Assembly: GCF_002994635.1 (NCBI RefSeq)
Contig: NZ_PVNL01000051.1
Span: forward strand, 124,001 to 188,000
Length of the DNA stretch: 64,000 nucleotides
Source: Enhygromyxa salina
GTDB lineage: Bacteria; Myxococcota_A; Polyangia; Nannocystales; Nannocystaceae
Reading direction: 5' to 3'
Shown piece by piece: positions 39,590 through 54,444 of this stretch (the stretch's first letter is position 1; every line of letters begins with the position of its first letter). A program made the position numbers and the translations under genes. The notes beneath the pieces are model-generated. The model was given only the letters and a program-made list of their open reading frames with translations, made no database searches and was not told the DNA's origin.

Positions 39590-42468
39590 GCACCGACGGC
39601 CGCGTGCTTCGACCCGCGACGCGCTCCAGTCCGGAGCTGTCCGCCCGGCTGCGTCGGCCCGCGCAGCACGGCGCGCGGCCCTGGCAGATCGTCGTGGCCA
39701 CGTGTACCGCCGCGGTGATCATGGCGCTGTTGATCGCCATGACGATGGCGCGCCAGGCGATCTCGGACTTCGTCGAGTCGCCGCTGGCCGAGAAGCTCGC
39801 GGGCACCGATCGGATCGCGTACTACGTGATCCCGCAGGAGCTGTTCAACGCGCCCAGCTTTCGGATCGGGCCCGGCGACGTGTCGATCAAGCTGATCACC
39901 CACGTCGAGCTGCCGGCCGGCCACGAGTTTGGGGCCGACGAAGACTTCGCCTATGGCATCCGGCTCACGCTCGAGAGCCTCGACGGCGAGCCGCAGTGGA
40001 CCCACGAGGTCAACATCCGCACGCGCCAGAGCAAGAGCGGGCACGATCGGTTCGGCTGGCGCCACGAGAACTCGTTCTTGCTCGACGATCCGGGCAGCGG
40101 CCGGCGCCCCCGCGAGCTGACCGATGATCGACTCACCCGCGTGCGCCTGCCTGAGGGGGTGGGGGACCGACGCCTGCGGATGACCTTCGTGCCGCGCGAG
40201 CCGAGCACCGACGTCCGCGGGCTCGCGCGGGTCTACGTTCGCCACGAGCGGCCCGTCGATGACCGGACCTTGCGCGAGCTCTCGCTCGCGCCGGAGACCG
40301 CCGCGGCGCTCGTCGATCACCTGACCTATCGCGACTGGGATCAGCTGAGCGAGGACGAGCGCCGCCAGAAGCTGGGCCACGTGTGGGCGCGGATGTCGGC
40401 CGAGGGCCTGGCGGGCGTCGACTACGAGACCCTGAGCATCTACGAGAGCGGGTTTCGGTTGCCGCGCGGGACCAAGACCGATCGGCGCCGGCTCGAGGTC
40501 AACGACGCGCACTCGCTCGCCGTCAACGTGCTGGGCCCAGCCGAGCTGACCCTCGAGGTGTTTGGCAACCCCGACCACTTCGCCGATCTGTCCGTCAAGC
40601 GGCGCGGGCTCGACTGGCTGGGGGGCAACGGGGGCCGCGACGTCCCCTACGGCCGCAGCCGCGTCGCGGTGCGCTCGCTGAGCGTGCCCGAGGGCGTGCA
40701 CACGCTGATCTTCGAGTCCGAGCAGTTCCTCGAGCTCGCGCTCGAGGTCGCCGAGTCCCGGGCCGACGACGCGCGGGTGTGGCTGTGCGAGGCCGACCGA
40801 CCGCGGCGGACCGACGAAGAGGGCAACGAGGTGCTCGAGCCCGACGTCCGCCGGATCCAGACCGTGCACCTCGGCCAGCAGTGGCAGGTGCTGCCGCGCT
40901 GGGCGATCGAGGGGCCCGATGACTACGCGACTCGAATGTTTCGGTTCGACGTGCGGGTGGTCCATCCAACCCCGATGGCGTGGTCGTGGCGCGACCCGGA
41001 CCGGGGACCCGATCCCGAGCTCGAGCTGTGCTTCTTCGACCACGCTGGCGAGCAGCTGGGGTGCGAGCCATGGACCGGACGGCGGCCGGTCGAGTCGCAC
41101 TTCGAAGGGGTCATGATCGCCGGCGAGTCGGACGGACTGGGTCCGGTCGAGTCACGCTGGCACGCGGTCTCGGAGCCCCAGACCTGGCGGGTGATCGCGC
41201 CGGCCGAGGCGGCGCAGCTCGAGCTGCGGGCCCGCGCCGGGATCCCGGGGCTGCTCGAGGTCCCGGAGCAGCGGCTGATCGTGCGCGCCTACGGGTTCTG
41301 GCCCGAGGTCGAGAACGTCGTGGGCCTGCCGTTTCGCGAGTACCAGACGGAGCACACGATCTGGCGCTACCCGCCGCTCGACACCCGCACGTGGTTCCCG
41401 CTGCGGCCGATCAACTACGACGATCTGCAGGACGACTCGGCGATCAGCGATCTGCTCGCGCAGGTCCGGCTGCAGCCGCGCGGCTACGGCCGCGGGGACG
41501 GCGAGGGCGACGGCGGGTCGGGCCGCGATCCCGACGATCGACTCGCCAATGAGCGCGACGGCCAGGACGGCTGGGATCCCGGACCGTGGGTCACGCTCGA
41601 TCCGCGCGGCGTCCACCGGCGACGGTCGATCCTCGAGGAGCTCGACGCCGAGGCGGGACGCCGGCTCGCGGATCGCTGGGACCCGAGCTTGTTCACCGAG
41701 CTGTGGCCCGACCGCAAGCTGGTCATCGACTTCTCGGCGACCGGTCCGGGGGCGCCGCAATTGCACTGGCAGGTGGCACCGAGCACGCTCGGGCGCAGCG
41801 TGGGCCTGCGGATCGGGGAGCGCGCCTACGAGCACACCGTGGCCGAGACCCGGGGGCGCTGGAAGCTGCCGGTCGAGCGCGGGCGGCGTGACGTCGAGCT
41901 CGAGTTCGACGCGAGCAACAGCGAGTTCGAGATGTGGATCGATCGACCGGTGTTGATCGCGAGTCCGCCGGTCTCGCGCCGTCGGGTCGTGCACGAGCTG
42001 ACCAACAGCCTGGTGTTTCCGCTGCGCAAGCCGGATCAAGCCGCGCTGACCGTCAACGTGGTCGTGTACGTCCCGCGTCGGCGCGAGCGGGCCGAGCTCG
42101 CCGTGACGATCGACGATGGCCGCCCCCGACGGCGCACCGGGGTCCCGATCGAGCACTTGAGCATCGTCGATCGCAGCTACTCGATCGATCCGGGCGGGGC
42201 CTTCGACGAGCAAGATCGCCTGGTCGACGCCCGCGAGCCGATCCGCTTCGTCGATCTGGAGGGCAGCAACAAATTGCCGCTCGACACGGTGACCATTCAG
42301 ATCACGCTGGGTGAGGACATCGTGCCGGGCGTGCACGAGGTCCGCGTCGATCTGCTCGATGGCGATCGCGTCTGGGTCCGGGCGTTTCACCGGGGCGTCG
42401 CTGATCGCAGCAAGCCGGCCGCGAGCTGGACAGAGAACACCAAGCGTCCGAGCGAGGTCCAACCATGA
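39586..42468 (+). CDS. Single-pass, beta-rich envelope protein of the PgsB/PgsC-type cluster
   Basis: This 960-residue protein has one N-terminal TM helix (about residues 30-50, with basic residues before it) and a large domain that should lie in the periplasm. The sequence is mostly beta-strand-like with repeated 'L-V/R-x-G-x-x' sandwiches (for example HSLAVNVLGPAELTLEVFG, TWRVIAPAEAAQLELRARAG and DVELEFDASNSEFEM). Similar segments occur in the giant protein at 43537, so the two may be related structural parts. No enzyme motif was found. Start and stop codons overlap both neighbours (ATGA). Confidence 0.65.
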   Translation: MSTDGRVLRPATRSSPELSARLRRPAQHGARPWQIVVATCTAAVIMALLIAMTMARQAISDFVESPLAEKLAGTDRIAYYVIPQELFNAPSFRIGPGDVSIKLITHVELPAGHEFGADEDFAYGIRLTLESLDGEPQWTHEVNIRTRQSKSGHDRFGWRHENSFLLDDPGSGRRPRELTDDRLTRVRLPEGVGDRRLRMTFVPREPSTDVRGLARVYVRHERPVDDRTLRELSLAPETAAALVDHLTYRDWDQLSEDERRQKLGHVWARMSAEGLAGVDYETLSIYESGFRLPRGTKTDRRRLEVNDAHSLAVNVLGPAELTLEVFGNPDHFADLSVKRRGLDWLGGNGGRDVPYGRSRVAVRSLSVPEGVHTLIFESEQFLELALEVAESRADDARVWLCEADRPRRTDEEGNEVLEPDVRRIQTVHLGQQWQVLPRWAIEGPDDYATRMFRFDVRVVHPTPMAWSWRDPDRGPDPELELCFFDHAGEQLGCEPWTGRRPVESHFEGVMIAGESDGLGPVESRWHAVSEPQTWRVIAPAEAAQLELRARAGIPGLLEVPEQRLIVRAYGFWPEVENVVGLPFREYQTEHTIWRYPPLDTRTWFPLRPINYDDLQDDSAISDLLAQVRLQPRGYGRGDGEGDGGSGRDPDDRLANERDGQDGWDPGPWVTLDPRGVHRRRSILEELDAEAGRRLADRWDPSLFTELWPDRKLVIDFSATGPGAPQLHWQVAPSTLGRSVGLRIGERAYEHTVAETRGRWKLPVERGRRDVELEFDASNSEFEMWIDRPVLIASPPVSRRRVVHELTNSLVFPLRKPDQAALTVNVVVYVPRRRERAELAVTIDDGRPRRRTGVPIEHLSIVDRSYSIDPGGAFDEQDRLVDAREPIRFVDLEGSNKLPLDTVTIQITLGEDIVPGVHEVRVDLLDGDRVWVRAFHRGVADRSKPAASWTENTKRPSEVQP

Positions 42469-43550
42469 GCAAGCTCGAGCCCATGCGCGCGGCAGCGGTC
42501 GGCCTCGCGGCCTGCTGTGTGGGTTGGGTGGGCTGCGTCCACGAGCCGCCCGTCACCGCATCGCCGGGAGCGCGCGCGAGCATGGAGGAGACCTTGACCG
42601 TGGAGCAACTCGACGATCTGCTGTGGCCCAAGACCGATGATCGGTGGGAGCCGGTGACCGAGCGCGAGCTGGTCGCGCTCGAGAGCTTGGTCGTGATGTT
42701 GCTCGAGCGCGCCGACGCTGGCTACTTCGGCGCGGCCAAGCTGGCTCGTGCCCAGCGCTTGTTGGCCGAGACCGGGCTCGAGCTGCGGGTCGTCGAGGTC
42801 CGGCTCGACCCCAACGGCGCTCTCGAGGGGGAGTCTCCCAGCGAGTCGCTGTGGGTCTTGAGCGAGCCACCAGGCGATCGCCGCGGCCGTGGATCCTACG
42901 TGTTTCGGGTCGGCGAGCTCGAGCCGCGACGGCGCGGTCGGATCGAGCACTTGCTGCAGGCGCCGCACAGCCGGTTCGACAAGTACACCGGCGAGATCGC
43001 GCTCGGGTTGTTCATCGAGCGCGACATCGGCGTGCAGCCGCCGCGGGCCCTGTTCGTCAACAGCACCCATCGCTACCGGCAGTTCGACGGCACCCGCGAG
43101 CTGCTCGTGCCCCCCGAGCGCAACCCGGCCGACGCCGCGCATCAGGCCGACCATCCGCTCGCGCGCGCGACCGCGTTGGCGCTGCGCAACCGTCGGCTCG
43201 CGCTGATCCAGCTGCACGGGTTCGAGCGCGATCTGGTCAACGACGATCCCGAGGTGATCATCTCATCTGGCGCGCTGCGACCCAGCGAGGCCAGCGAGGG
43301 CGTGCTCGGGCGTCTGCGCGCCGCGTTCCCCAACCTCCAGATCGCGCACTATGGCGTCGACGCGGCGCGGCTCGGGGCCGAGACCAACGTGCAGGGGCAG
43401 GCGGCCAGAACTGCGCGACGTTGCTTCGTGCACGTCGAGATGTCCGAGTCGCTGCGCCAGCAGCTGCGAACCGATCGCGCGGCCCGTCGGCGGCTGGCCG
43501 CGGCGCTGTTCGGCGCCGACAACCAGGAGCTTCGCCATGGCTGTCAGTGA
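42465..43550 (+). CDS. Cluster lipoprotein with hydrolase-like features
   Basis: This 361-residue lipoprotein has a signal segment (AAVGLAACCVGWVGC) and an acidic N-terminal part. A domain with conserved-looking motifs follows: PPRALFVNSTHRYRQFDG, RRLALIQLHGFERD, PEVIISSGALRPSEA, LGAETNVQGQAAR and a C-terminal CFVHVEMSESLRQQL. The placing of His and Glu (QLHGF and HVE) recalls metal-dependent amidohydrolases or carboxypeptidase-like folds. That would suit polymer trimming or release, but this is inference with no close family named. It is coupled to both neighbours by overlaps (ATGA upstream, 14 bases downstream). Confidence 0.6.
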   Translation: MSKLEPMRAAAVGLAACCVGWVGCVHEPPVTASPGARASMEETLTVEQLDDLLWPKTDDRWEPVTERELVALESLVVMLLERADAGYFGAAKLARAQRLLAETGLELRVVEVRLDPNGALEGESPSESLWVLSEPPGDRRGRGSYVFRVGELEPRRRGRIEHLLQAPHSRFDKYTGEIALGLFIERDIGVQPPRALFVNSTHRYRQFDGTRELLVPPERNPADAAHQADHPLARATALALRNRRLALIQLHGFERDLVNDDPEVIISSGALRPSEASEGVLGRLRAAFPNLQIAHYGVDAARLGAETNVQGQAARTARRCFVHVEMSESLRQQLRTDRAARRRLAAALFGADNQELRHGCQ

Positions 43551-46500
43551 CCGCGTCTCGACCGTGCTCGCGCTGGTGTTGGTCGCCGTGCTGGCCCTGC
43601 TCGGCGGCGCCCCGGCTCGCGCCGGCTCGCCGCCACAGCCGGACGCGGACCCAGACGTGGACCGGGGCGAGCACGAGTACGAGTACGGGGACGGGGAGGA
43701 CGAGGACGACGACGAGCCCGAGGACGAGCTCGAGCCCGGCGATGATCCTGGCGATGATCCTGGCGATGATCCTGGCGCAGACGGACGCCCGGACCCAGAC
43801 GACGAGGTGTCGAGCCCGCGGCCGTTGGTCGTGCCCGAGCACGCCTACGACTGGGACCCCGAGCGGCTCGCGTTGATCTGGCGGCCGGCGAGCGTGGCCT
43901 GGCCGCTGGTTCCGCTCGGCTCGGGCGGCGGCGAGCATCGCCAGCTGGCCGCGCGGCTCGAGCAGCGCGAGGCGATGCTCGAGGGGCGGATGCCTGCGCC
44001 CTCGGTCCGCGGGGTGGTGGAGATCGATCGTGACCGCGCCGCGGGGGTGTGGGTGGCTGCGCTCGAGACCGTGCGCGTCCGCCAGCTCGGCGACGCGGTC
44101 CCGCTGCGCTTCATCCGGGGGGTCGACAAGCACGCCGCGGCGCTCGAGCTCGGTCGGGCGGTGGACCCGGGGCCGGGCGGCGAGCGGCGCTGGGAGCTGC
44201 ATCAGCCGCCGAGCGTGGGCGCCGTGTGGTCGATCGAGGCCGACGCCCCGACCCGCGTGGTCATTGAGCGGGTCGAGCCCCGATCGCCGCGCTACGCCTC
44301 GGTCGAGGTCGAGCAAGAGCTGCTCGAGTGGATCGCGGACGACGGTCCGATCGATCAGATGCCGATGTTGATCGGGCCGGCGGACGACCTCGCCCGTCGC
44401 TTGGCGCTGCACGCCGCGCTGGCCGCCGAGCTGAGTCGGCTCGGTGACCACGAGCCTCGCTTCGAGCGAGCGATCCAGGCCTGGCGCATGCTCGCGGCGA
44501 TCGACCAGATCGACCGCACGCGACCGGACGTGCGGCCCTACTACGTGCGCGACCGATCCCGCGATCGCCCGATCGCGCTCGACGACACCCAGGCGGTGAG
44601 GCTCGCGGTCGCGGACAGCGGCGACTACCGGCTGGCCGAGCAACCACGGCGCTGGACGATCGATCGCAAGGGCCCGGGGCAGCTGCGGATCTCGGCCCGC
44701 GCGTGGGCGCCAGCGGGCGCCGAGCTGCACGCGGCGGAGCTGCGGGTCCACGCGGGCGGTCGCGTGATCGAGCGGCTGCCGCTCAGCGATCGCCCGGCGA
44801 TGCGCAGCGTCGATCCAGACACCGCGCTGCCGCGGCTCGAGCCGCTGTTGACCGAGGACGGCGAGGCGGTCGGTGAGTACGCCGAGCTCGTCGTCGTGCT
44901 CGCCCCCGGCCGCCACGACTACGAGATCGAGCTGCTCGGTGGCCCCGCGCTGATCTCGATCGAGGGGGCGCGCCGGACCGAGGCCTCGCTGTTGTCGCTG
45001 CGTGGGTGGACCCCCGCGAAGCGAGCCAAGGCCGCCAACCGATCGCTGCGCAAGTCCAGCGCGTCGGGGCGTGAGTGGCTCGAGCTGCTGCTCTCGCGCG
45101 AGACCCTGGCGCCGCTGCCGATCGTGTCCAACGATCCGCGGTTCGACGCGCTCGCCCAGCGCAGCCCGCTGCTCGCGGTCGCGGCCCTCGCCCAGGCCGC
45201 CAGCGACAGCCGCCTCGACGAGCGCGCGATGGATCGCCTGGTCGAGCGCGTGCAGCCGTGGCTGGCCAGCCTGGCCCGCGATCCCAGCGTCTCGCCCGAG
45301 GTTCGCGGGCAGCTGCGCGCGCAGTGGTTGATGCTGGCCGCGACACTGGGCCGCCGCGATCACTCGCGCGCGCTGGTCGAGCAAGTCTCGGGCGGGGCGG
45401 ATCCGATCGGTGAGCTCCCCGTCGAGGGTCTGCGGATCCTCGCCGAGCTGCTCGAGCCGACCCGGTCGTTGGTGCGAAGCCCCGCGCTGGCCCTGCTCGA
45501 GCTGGCTCGCTCGCGGGCCCCCGCTGACGACGACCTGCGCGCGCAGACCCTGCGGCTGTGGAGCGTCGCCTCGACCTGGTCCCGCCGCCGCCCCGTGTCC
45601 AGCCGGCCGTCGTCGGCGGCGATACCGTTCGCGCCGGTCGGCGAGTGGCTCGTCGCGCGCGAGGGGCCGCTCGTCGACCCTCACGATCACCCTGACAGCT
45701 GGCTGCGCCTCGGGATCGGCCGGCCGGCGCGGGTGCGGGCGGAGCTCGGGCCCCAGGCGATCCGACGCGAGCTCGAGGACGTTGGCGAGGACCCAGCCAC
45801 ACCCGCGGTCGCCGCTCGACGCCTGCGCCTGCTCGCGGTCCACATTGCGACGCCGGTCGGCGAGCGCGAGCCCGCGCTGCTGCAAGTCGATGGCCAGCGG
45901 TGGTACAGCCCGCAGCTGGCCGGGGTCCAGCGCCATCAGGTGGCCGTGTCCGAGGGGATCCACGAGGTCATGGTCGACGGTCCGCCCGGGACCGTGGCCT
46001 GGGTCGACGCCCCGCCCGCCGACGTCGAGGCGCTCGATCCCAGCGAGGTGGGTCGACGCGAGCGCATGTGGCCGCTGGCGTCATCGAGCTGGCACCTGCC
46101 CGGCCCCGCGGTTCCGGGCGTGGTCCGGCTCGAGCTGCGCTGGCCCGAGAACATCCCCCCGCGGCCGGTCTGGATCACCATGCGCCAGGTCGGTGAGTTC
46201 GAGCCGGGCACCGAGCCGCCAGCCAAGACCGTGCTGTTTGATCCGCGCACGCCTGCAGCCGCCCGCGCCGACGGCGAGCTCGACGGCGACGTGAAGCTGA
46301 TGGAGATCGATCTCGAGGCCCTGCCGATCCGGTCGAGCCCGTGGGCGTCGCCACGCCACGACATCAACTTGACGATCGTGGGGGCGACCACGCAGGTCGA
46401 CTTCGACGTCGAGGACGGCCTGGAGATCGCCGGCTCGCTGTCGCTGCGGCGGGGCCTCCGGCCGAGCGACTTCGGCGGCGGCTCCGGGTTCGACGACGAG

Positions 46501-49335
46501 CTCGACGAGACCCTCGTCGAGGTGTTCGACGGCCTGACCGCGCTCGATGGCGTGAGCATGATCGAGGAGCTGCGCCAGCTCAGCCGGCTGCTGCTGGTGG
46601 TCCCCAGCGACCTCGATCGCCGGGCCCGTCGCGCCGCGCTGCTGCTGATGCTCGGCGAGACCGGCAACGCTCGCGCCGATCTGCTGCGGCTCGCGGCGTG
46701 GTCCGACCGGGCCGATCTGCTGGTCCGTCAGCGCGAGCGGGCCGACGCGCTGCTCGGTGAGCTCGAGCGTCGCTTCGACGCGCTGATCGCCCCCCGCGAG
46801 ATCGTCGTGACGGATCTGAGCCGGCCGACCGAGCCGATGCTCACGGGGCCAGCGCTCGCCGCTGTCGTCGGCGATGATCGGGCCCAGGTCGAGCCGTGGC
46901 TGGGGCTGTGGGCCCAGCTGCGCGAGGTCACCAACGACGACGCGCTCGCGGCGATCGACGTCGAGCTCGGGCGCTTGCAGCTCGAGCGGCAGGCCAGCTC
47001 GGCGCCCGATGAGCTCGACGTGGCGCTGTTGCTCGGCGAGATCACGCGGGCGCAGCTGCTGAGCGCGGTGTTTGGTCGTGAGCGCGAGGCCGGGCGCGCG
47101 TGGGCCGAGCTCTACGGGCGCATGCAGGGTCACCCGGGCCAGATCCGCGATCCGATCGCGGTCGGACTCGCCGCCGTCGATCCGCTCCTGACCCACCTCG
47201 ACGAGCCCGGCAGCGACGCGCGCGACGCCGGGCTGGCGTTCGGCCTGGCCCGCGAGCTCGAGCCCGGCTACGGCCACACCAGCGTGCGCAGGCTGGCGTT
47301 CATCGCGGCGCTGCGCAGCGACTGGAGCACCCTCGATCACAGCGAGGACAACGCCGGGTTCGAGCGCCTCGAGCTGCCCGTGTCCGAGCTCGCGCCCAGC
47401 CCCTCGGCGCAGGTCCGTGAGGCGCTGATGGTCGCGCCGTGGTCGAGCGCCGAGTCCGAGCAGCTGCTGCCCGGGCGCAAGGGCGTGTTCGCCTGGGACG
47501 CGACGCCGGGCCGCGTGACGGCCGAATTCTGGTGCCGCGTGGCCCGGCCCGACCTCGCCCCCGGGCGCGGCGTCGGGGCCGACGATCCGCGGGCGTTTGG
47601 GGCCGCGCGGCTGACCGTGCGGCTGCGCGCCAAGGGCCGGGACGCGGTCGACATTCAGCACCACGTGGAGGTTCAGGACGCCAAGATCAGCACGCTCGAG
47701 CTGCCGCTGGAGAGCGGCGCGCGGCACCGGCTCGAGGTCGTGCTCGGCGACGATCCGATCTGGCTGTGTTCGTGGCGGACCCGCACGGCGCCGAGCAGCG
47801 CGAAACAAGATCCAGACCAGCTGCAGGTGGTCGAGTCGTACCGGCGCGCGCGGTGGTGGACGGCGGAGTCCGGCAAGGCCGTGGAGTTCGTGGTGCTCGG
47901 CCCCGCGAGCCTGCACCTCGAGACCCGCGCGCTGACCAACGCAGACTCCAGCAAGCAAGCCCACGACCTGATCGCGAGCATTGAGCGGCTCGACGACGAC
48001 GGGCGCCACGGCGGCCCCGAGCAAGGCCCGCTGGCCCTCGACGCCGAGCGCGAGCGCGCCGTGATCACCGAGACCCGGCGACGCTTCGAGGTCGCCCACG
48101 CGAGCGGCCACACCGTGCTGTTGACCGACGCGGCGCCGTACCGCGTGCGGCTGCGCAGCGATCGTGGCCGCGCGCTGATCCGGGCCAGGGTTCGGCGAGA
48201 TCGGCCGGACATCCCCCCGCCCGCGCAGGTGTCGATCCGCGAGCTCGACCCGCGGGTGTCGCCCTACGTCGACACCTTCGACTGGCGCACCGTCGGGCTC
48301 GCGAGCCCCGTGATCGCCCGCGACGAGGTCGACCCGATCCGCAACCGAATCGGATCGCTCGACGCCCGGGTCACCGTCGGGCTCGACGACATCGCCAACG
48401 TCGACGACTTCGTCCCGCGACTGGGGCTGTACGCGCGGGTCGGCTGGCGCCGCGAGCTCGTCAACGATCTGCTGTGGATGCACGTCGCGGCCCAGACCGC
48501 CCTGCGGGTCCAGAGCCCGGTCGCCGCCGGAGGGATCATCGGCGTCGGCGCGAGGTTGCCCGTGATCGGTGCCCGGATCGGCGCCGACTTGAACGTGATG
48601 GCCCACTCGTTCCTCGGCCGCGCCGAGACCAGCGTGCGGCTGTATGGCTTCGTCGATCGTCTGTTTTGGCTGGGGCGCTTCGTGCAGCTGCGCGCTGGGT
48701 TGAGCGTCGGCCTGCGCTATCAGTCGTTGACGCCCGGCCGGGTGGCGATGGGGCCCGAGCTCATCGAGCCGCACCCGCTCGTCTACCAGCGCTACCTCGA
48801 GGATCACCCGATCCAGCTGCGCCCCGAGCTCGAGCTGCGCGGCTACCCGTTCCAGGATCTCGCGGTGGTCGGTGTGGCGTCGCTGATGCCCAACCTCAAC
48901 GGCGATCCGGTCCCGCTCGACCACGTCAACGTCGAGGTCGGGCTGATCGGGATCGGTCGGCGGCCCCGGCCGTGGGTCCCGACCTGGGGGCTGAGCTACC
49001 AGCTGTCGACGCGCTTCGCGGATCGAGATCGCAGCATGCTGATCCTGCGTCACCGGGTCGACGCCGAGCTCGGGTTGGGGGTCTGGGCGCGCGACACGGC
49101 TCGAGTCGCGTTTGGGCTGCGCAATCAGGTGTATCTCTCGAACGGGCCCAGCCCGATCCGCGACATCATCGAGCTGTGGATCCGCGTCGACGCGGTGTTT
49201 GGTCGACGCCTGCGTGACTACGGTCCCGGTGAGCTGTGGTTCAGCGAGCCGTGGGCCCCGCGCGGCTGGGGTGACGACGAGCACCAGGCCGGCTCCACGC
49301 AAGGTCGCGGGCGAGCGCTGGCCCGGCCGCGCTGA
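43537..49335 (+). CDS. Giant exported protein with C-terminal outer-membrane beta-barrel
   Basis: This 1932-residue protein has a signal peptide (VSTVLALVLVAVLALLGGAPARA) and an acidic linker with three DDPG repeats. Long alternating beta-sandwich-like and helical-repeat regions follow (for example residues about 500-800 and 1000-1250). The last 300 residues (from about 1600) alternate amphipathic strands with turns (RVTVGLDDIANV, LGLYARVGWRREL, AETSVRLYGFVDRLF, LRAGLSVGLRYQSL, VELGLGVWARD-like and ELWIRVDAVFG). This looks like an outer-membrane barrel. It would give the cluster an outer-membrane exit. ATG 43537 is chosen for the signal peptide and overlaps the lipoprotein gene by 14 bases. 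Confidence 0.7.
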   Translation: MAVSDRVSTVLALVLVAVLALLGGAPARAGSPPQPDADPDVDRGEHEYEYGDGEDEDDDEPEDELEPGDDPGDDPGDDPGADGRPDPDDEVSSPRPLVVPEHAYDWDPERLALIWRPASVAWPLVPLGSGGGEHRQLAARLEQREAMLEGRMPAPSVRGVVEIDRDRAAGVWVAALETVRVRQLGDAVPLRFIRGVDKHAAALELGRAVDPGPGGERRWELHQPPSVGAVWSIEADAPTRVVIERVEPRSPRYASVEVEQELLEWIADDGPIDQMPMLIGPADDLARRLALHAALAAELSRLGDHEPRFERAIQAWRMLAAIDQIDRTRPDVRPYYVRDRSRDRPIALDDTQAVRLAVADSGDYRLAEQPRRWTIDRKGPGQLRISARAWAPAGAELHAAELRVHAGGRVIERLPLSDRPAMRSVDPDTALPRLEPLLTEDGEAVGEYAELVVVLAPGRHDYEIELLGGPALISIEGARRTEASLLSLRGWTPAKRAKAANRSLRKSSASGREWLELLLSRETLAPLPIVSNDPRFDALAQRSPLLAVAALAQAASDSRLDERAMDRLVERVQPWLASLARDPSVSPEVRGQLRAQWLMLAATLGRRDHSRALVEQVSGGADPIGELPVEGLRILAELLEPTRSLVRSPALALLELARSRAPADDDLRAQTLRLWSVASTWSRRRPVSSRPSSAAIPFAPVGEWLVAREGPLVDPHDHPDSWLRLGIGRPARVRAELGPQAIRRELEDVGEDPATPAVAARRLRLLAVHIATPVGEREPALLQVDGQRWYSPQLAGVQRHQVAVSEGIHEVMVDGPPGTVAWVDAPPADVEALDPSEVGRRERMWPLASSSWHLPGPAVPGVVRLELRWPENIPPRPVWITMRQVGEFEPGTEPPAKTVLFDPRTPAAARADGELDGDVKLMEIDLEALPIRSSPWASPRHDINLTIVGATTQVDFDVEDGLEIAGSLSLRRGLRPSDFGGGSGFDDELDETLVEVFDGLTALDGVSMIEELRQLSRLLLVVPSDLDRRARRAALLLMLGETGNARADLLRLAAWSDRADLLVRQRERADALLGELERRFDALIAPREIVVTDLSRPTEPMLTGPALAAVVGDDRAQVEPWLGLWAQLREVTNDDALAAIDVELGRLQLERQASSAPDELDVALLLGEITRAQLLSAVFGREREAGRAWAELYGRMQGHPGQIRDPIAVGLAAVDPLLTHLDEPGSDARDAGLAFGLARELEPGYGHTSVRRLAFIAALRSDWSTLDHSEDNAGFERLELPVSELAPSPSAQVREALMVAPWSSAESEQLLPGRKGVFAWDATPGRVTAEFWCRVARPDLAPGRGVGADDPRAFGAARLTVRLRAKGRDAVDIQHHVEVQDAKISTLELPLESGARHRLEVVLGDDPIWLCSWRTRTAPSSAKQDPDQLQVVESYRRARWWTAESGKAVEFVVLGPASLHLETRALTNADSSKQAHDLIASIERLDDDGRHGGPEQGPLALDAERERAVITETRRRFEVAHASGHTVLLTDAAPYRVRLRSDRGRALIRARVRRDRPDIPPPAQVSIRELDPRVSPYVDTFDWRTVGLASPVIARDEVDPIRNRIGSLDARVTVGLDDIANVDDFVPRLGLYARVGWRRELVNDLLWMHVAAQTALRVQSPVAAGGIIGVGARLPVIGARIGADLNVMAHSFLGRAETSVRLYGFVDRLFWLGRFVQLRAGLSVGLRYQSLTPGRVAMGPELIEPHPLVYQRYLEDHPIQLRPELELRGYPFQDLAVVGVASLMPNLNGDPVPLDHVNVEVGLIGIGRRPRPWVPTWGLSYQLSTRFADRDRSMLILRHRVDAELGLGVWARDTARVAFGLRNQVYLSNGPSPIRDIIELWIRVDAVFGRRLRDYGPGELWFSEPWAPRGWGDDEHQAGSTQGRGRALARPR

Positions 49336-49337
49336 CC

Positions 49338-49403
49338 GAGCGGACGAGTCCTCAGCGGCGTCCGCGAGCGGACGAGGCCCCAGCGGCGTCCGCAAGCGGA
49401 CGA
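49338..49403 (+). repeat. 28-bp direct repeats with internal hairpins upstream of the PgsB-like gene
   Basis: A 28-base unit starting GAGCGGACGAG and ending GCGTCCGC is present twice (49338-49365 and 49366-49393), with a partial third copy to 49403. At the junctions CGTCCGC-GA-GCGGACG and CGTCCGC-AA-GCGGACG form perfect 7-bp stems. It begins 3 bases after the barrel gene stop, in a 255-base gap. It may act as an attenuator, terminator or mRNA-stability element. Confidence 0.75.
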
Positions 49404-49590
49404 CAGACTTGGGGCCAATTGGCGACAGGTCTCCGCCAGTCGATCGGCGCATGAGCATTGGCGCGAGGCGTTCCAATCGCGCCAGTTCGCGAAGCCGCGC
49501 GAGTTTTGAGGCACGTGAGCCGATCACGCGCCTTTCGTTCGCGGGACGGAGGTCGAGGCTCGGGTTAAGCTCCCGTGCCCCGCCGCTTCC

Positions 49591-54417
<4,827 letters not shown>

Positions 54418-54444
54418 AGCCCTCGCGCGCCCTGATCCCTGACT

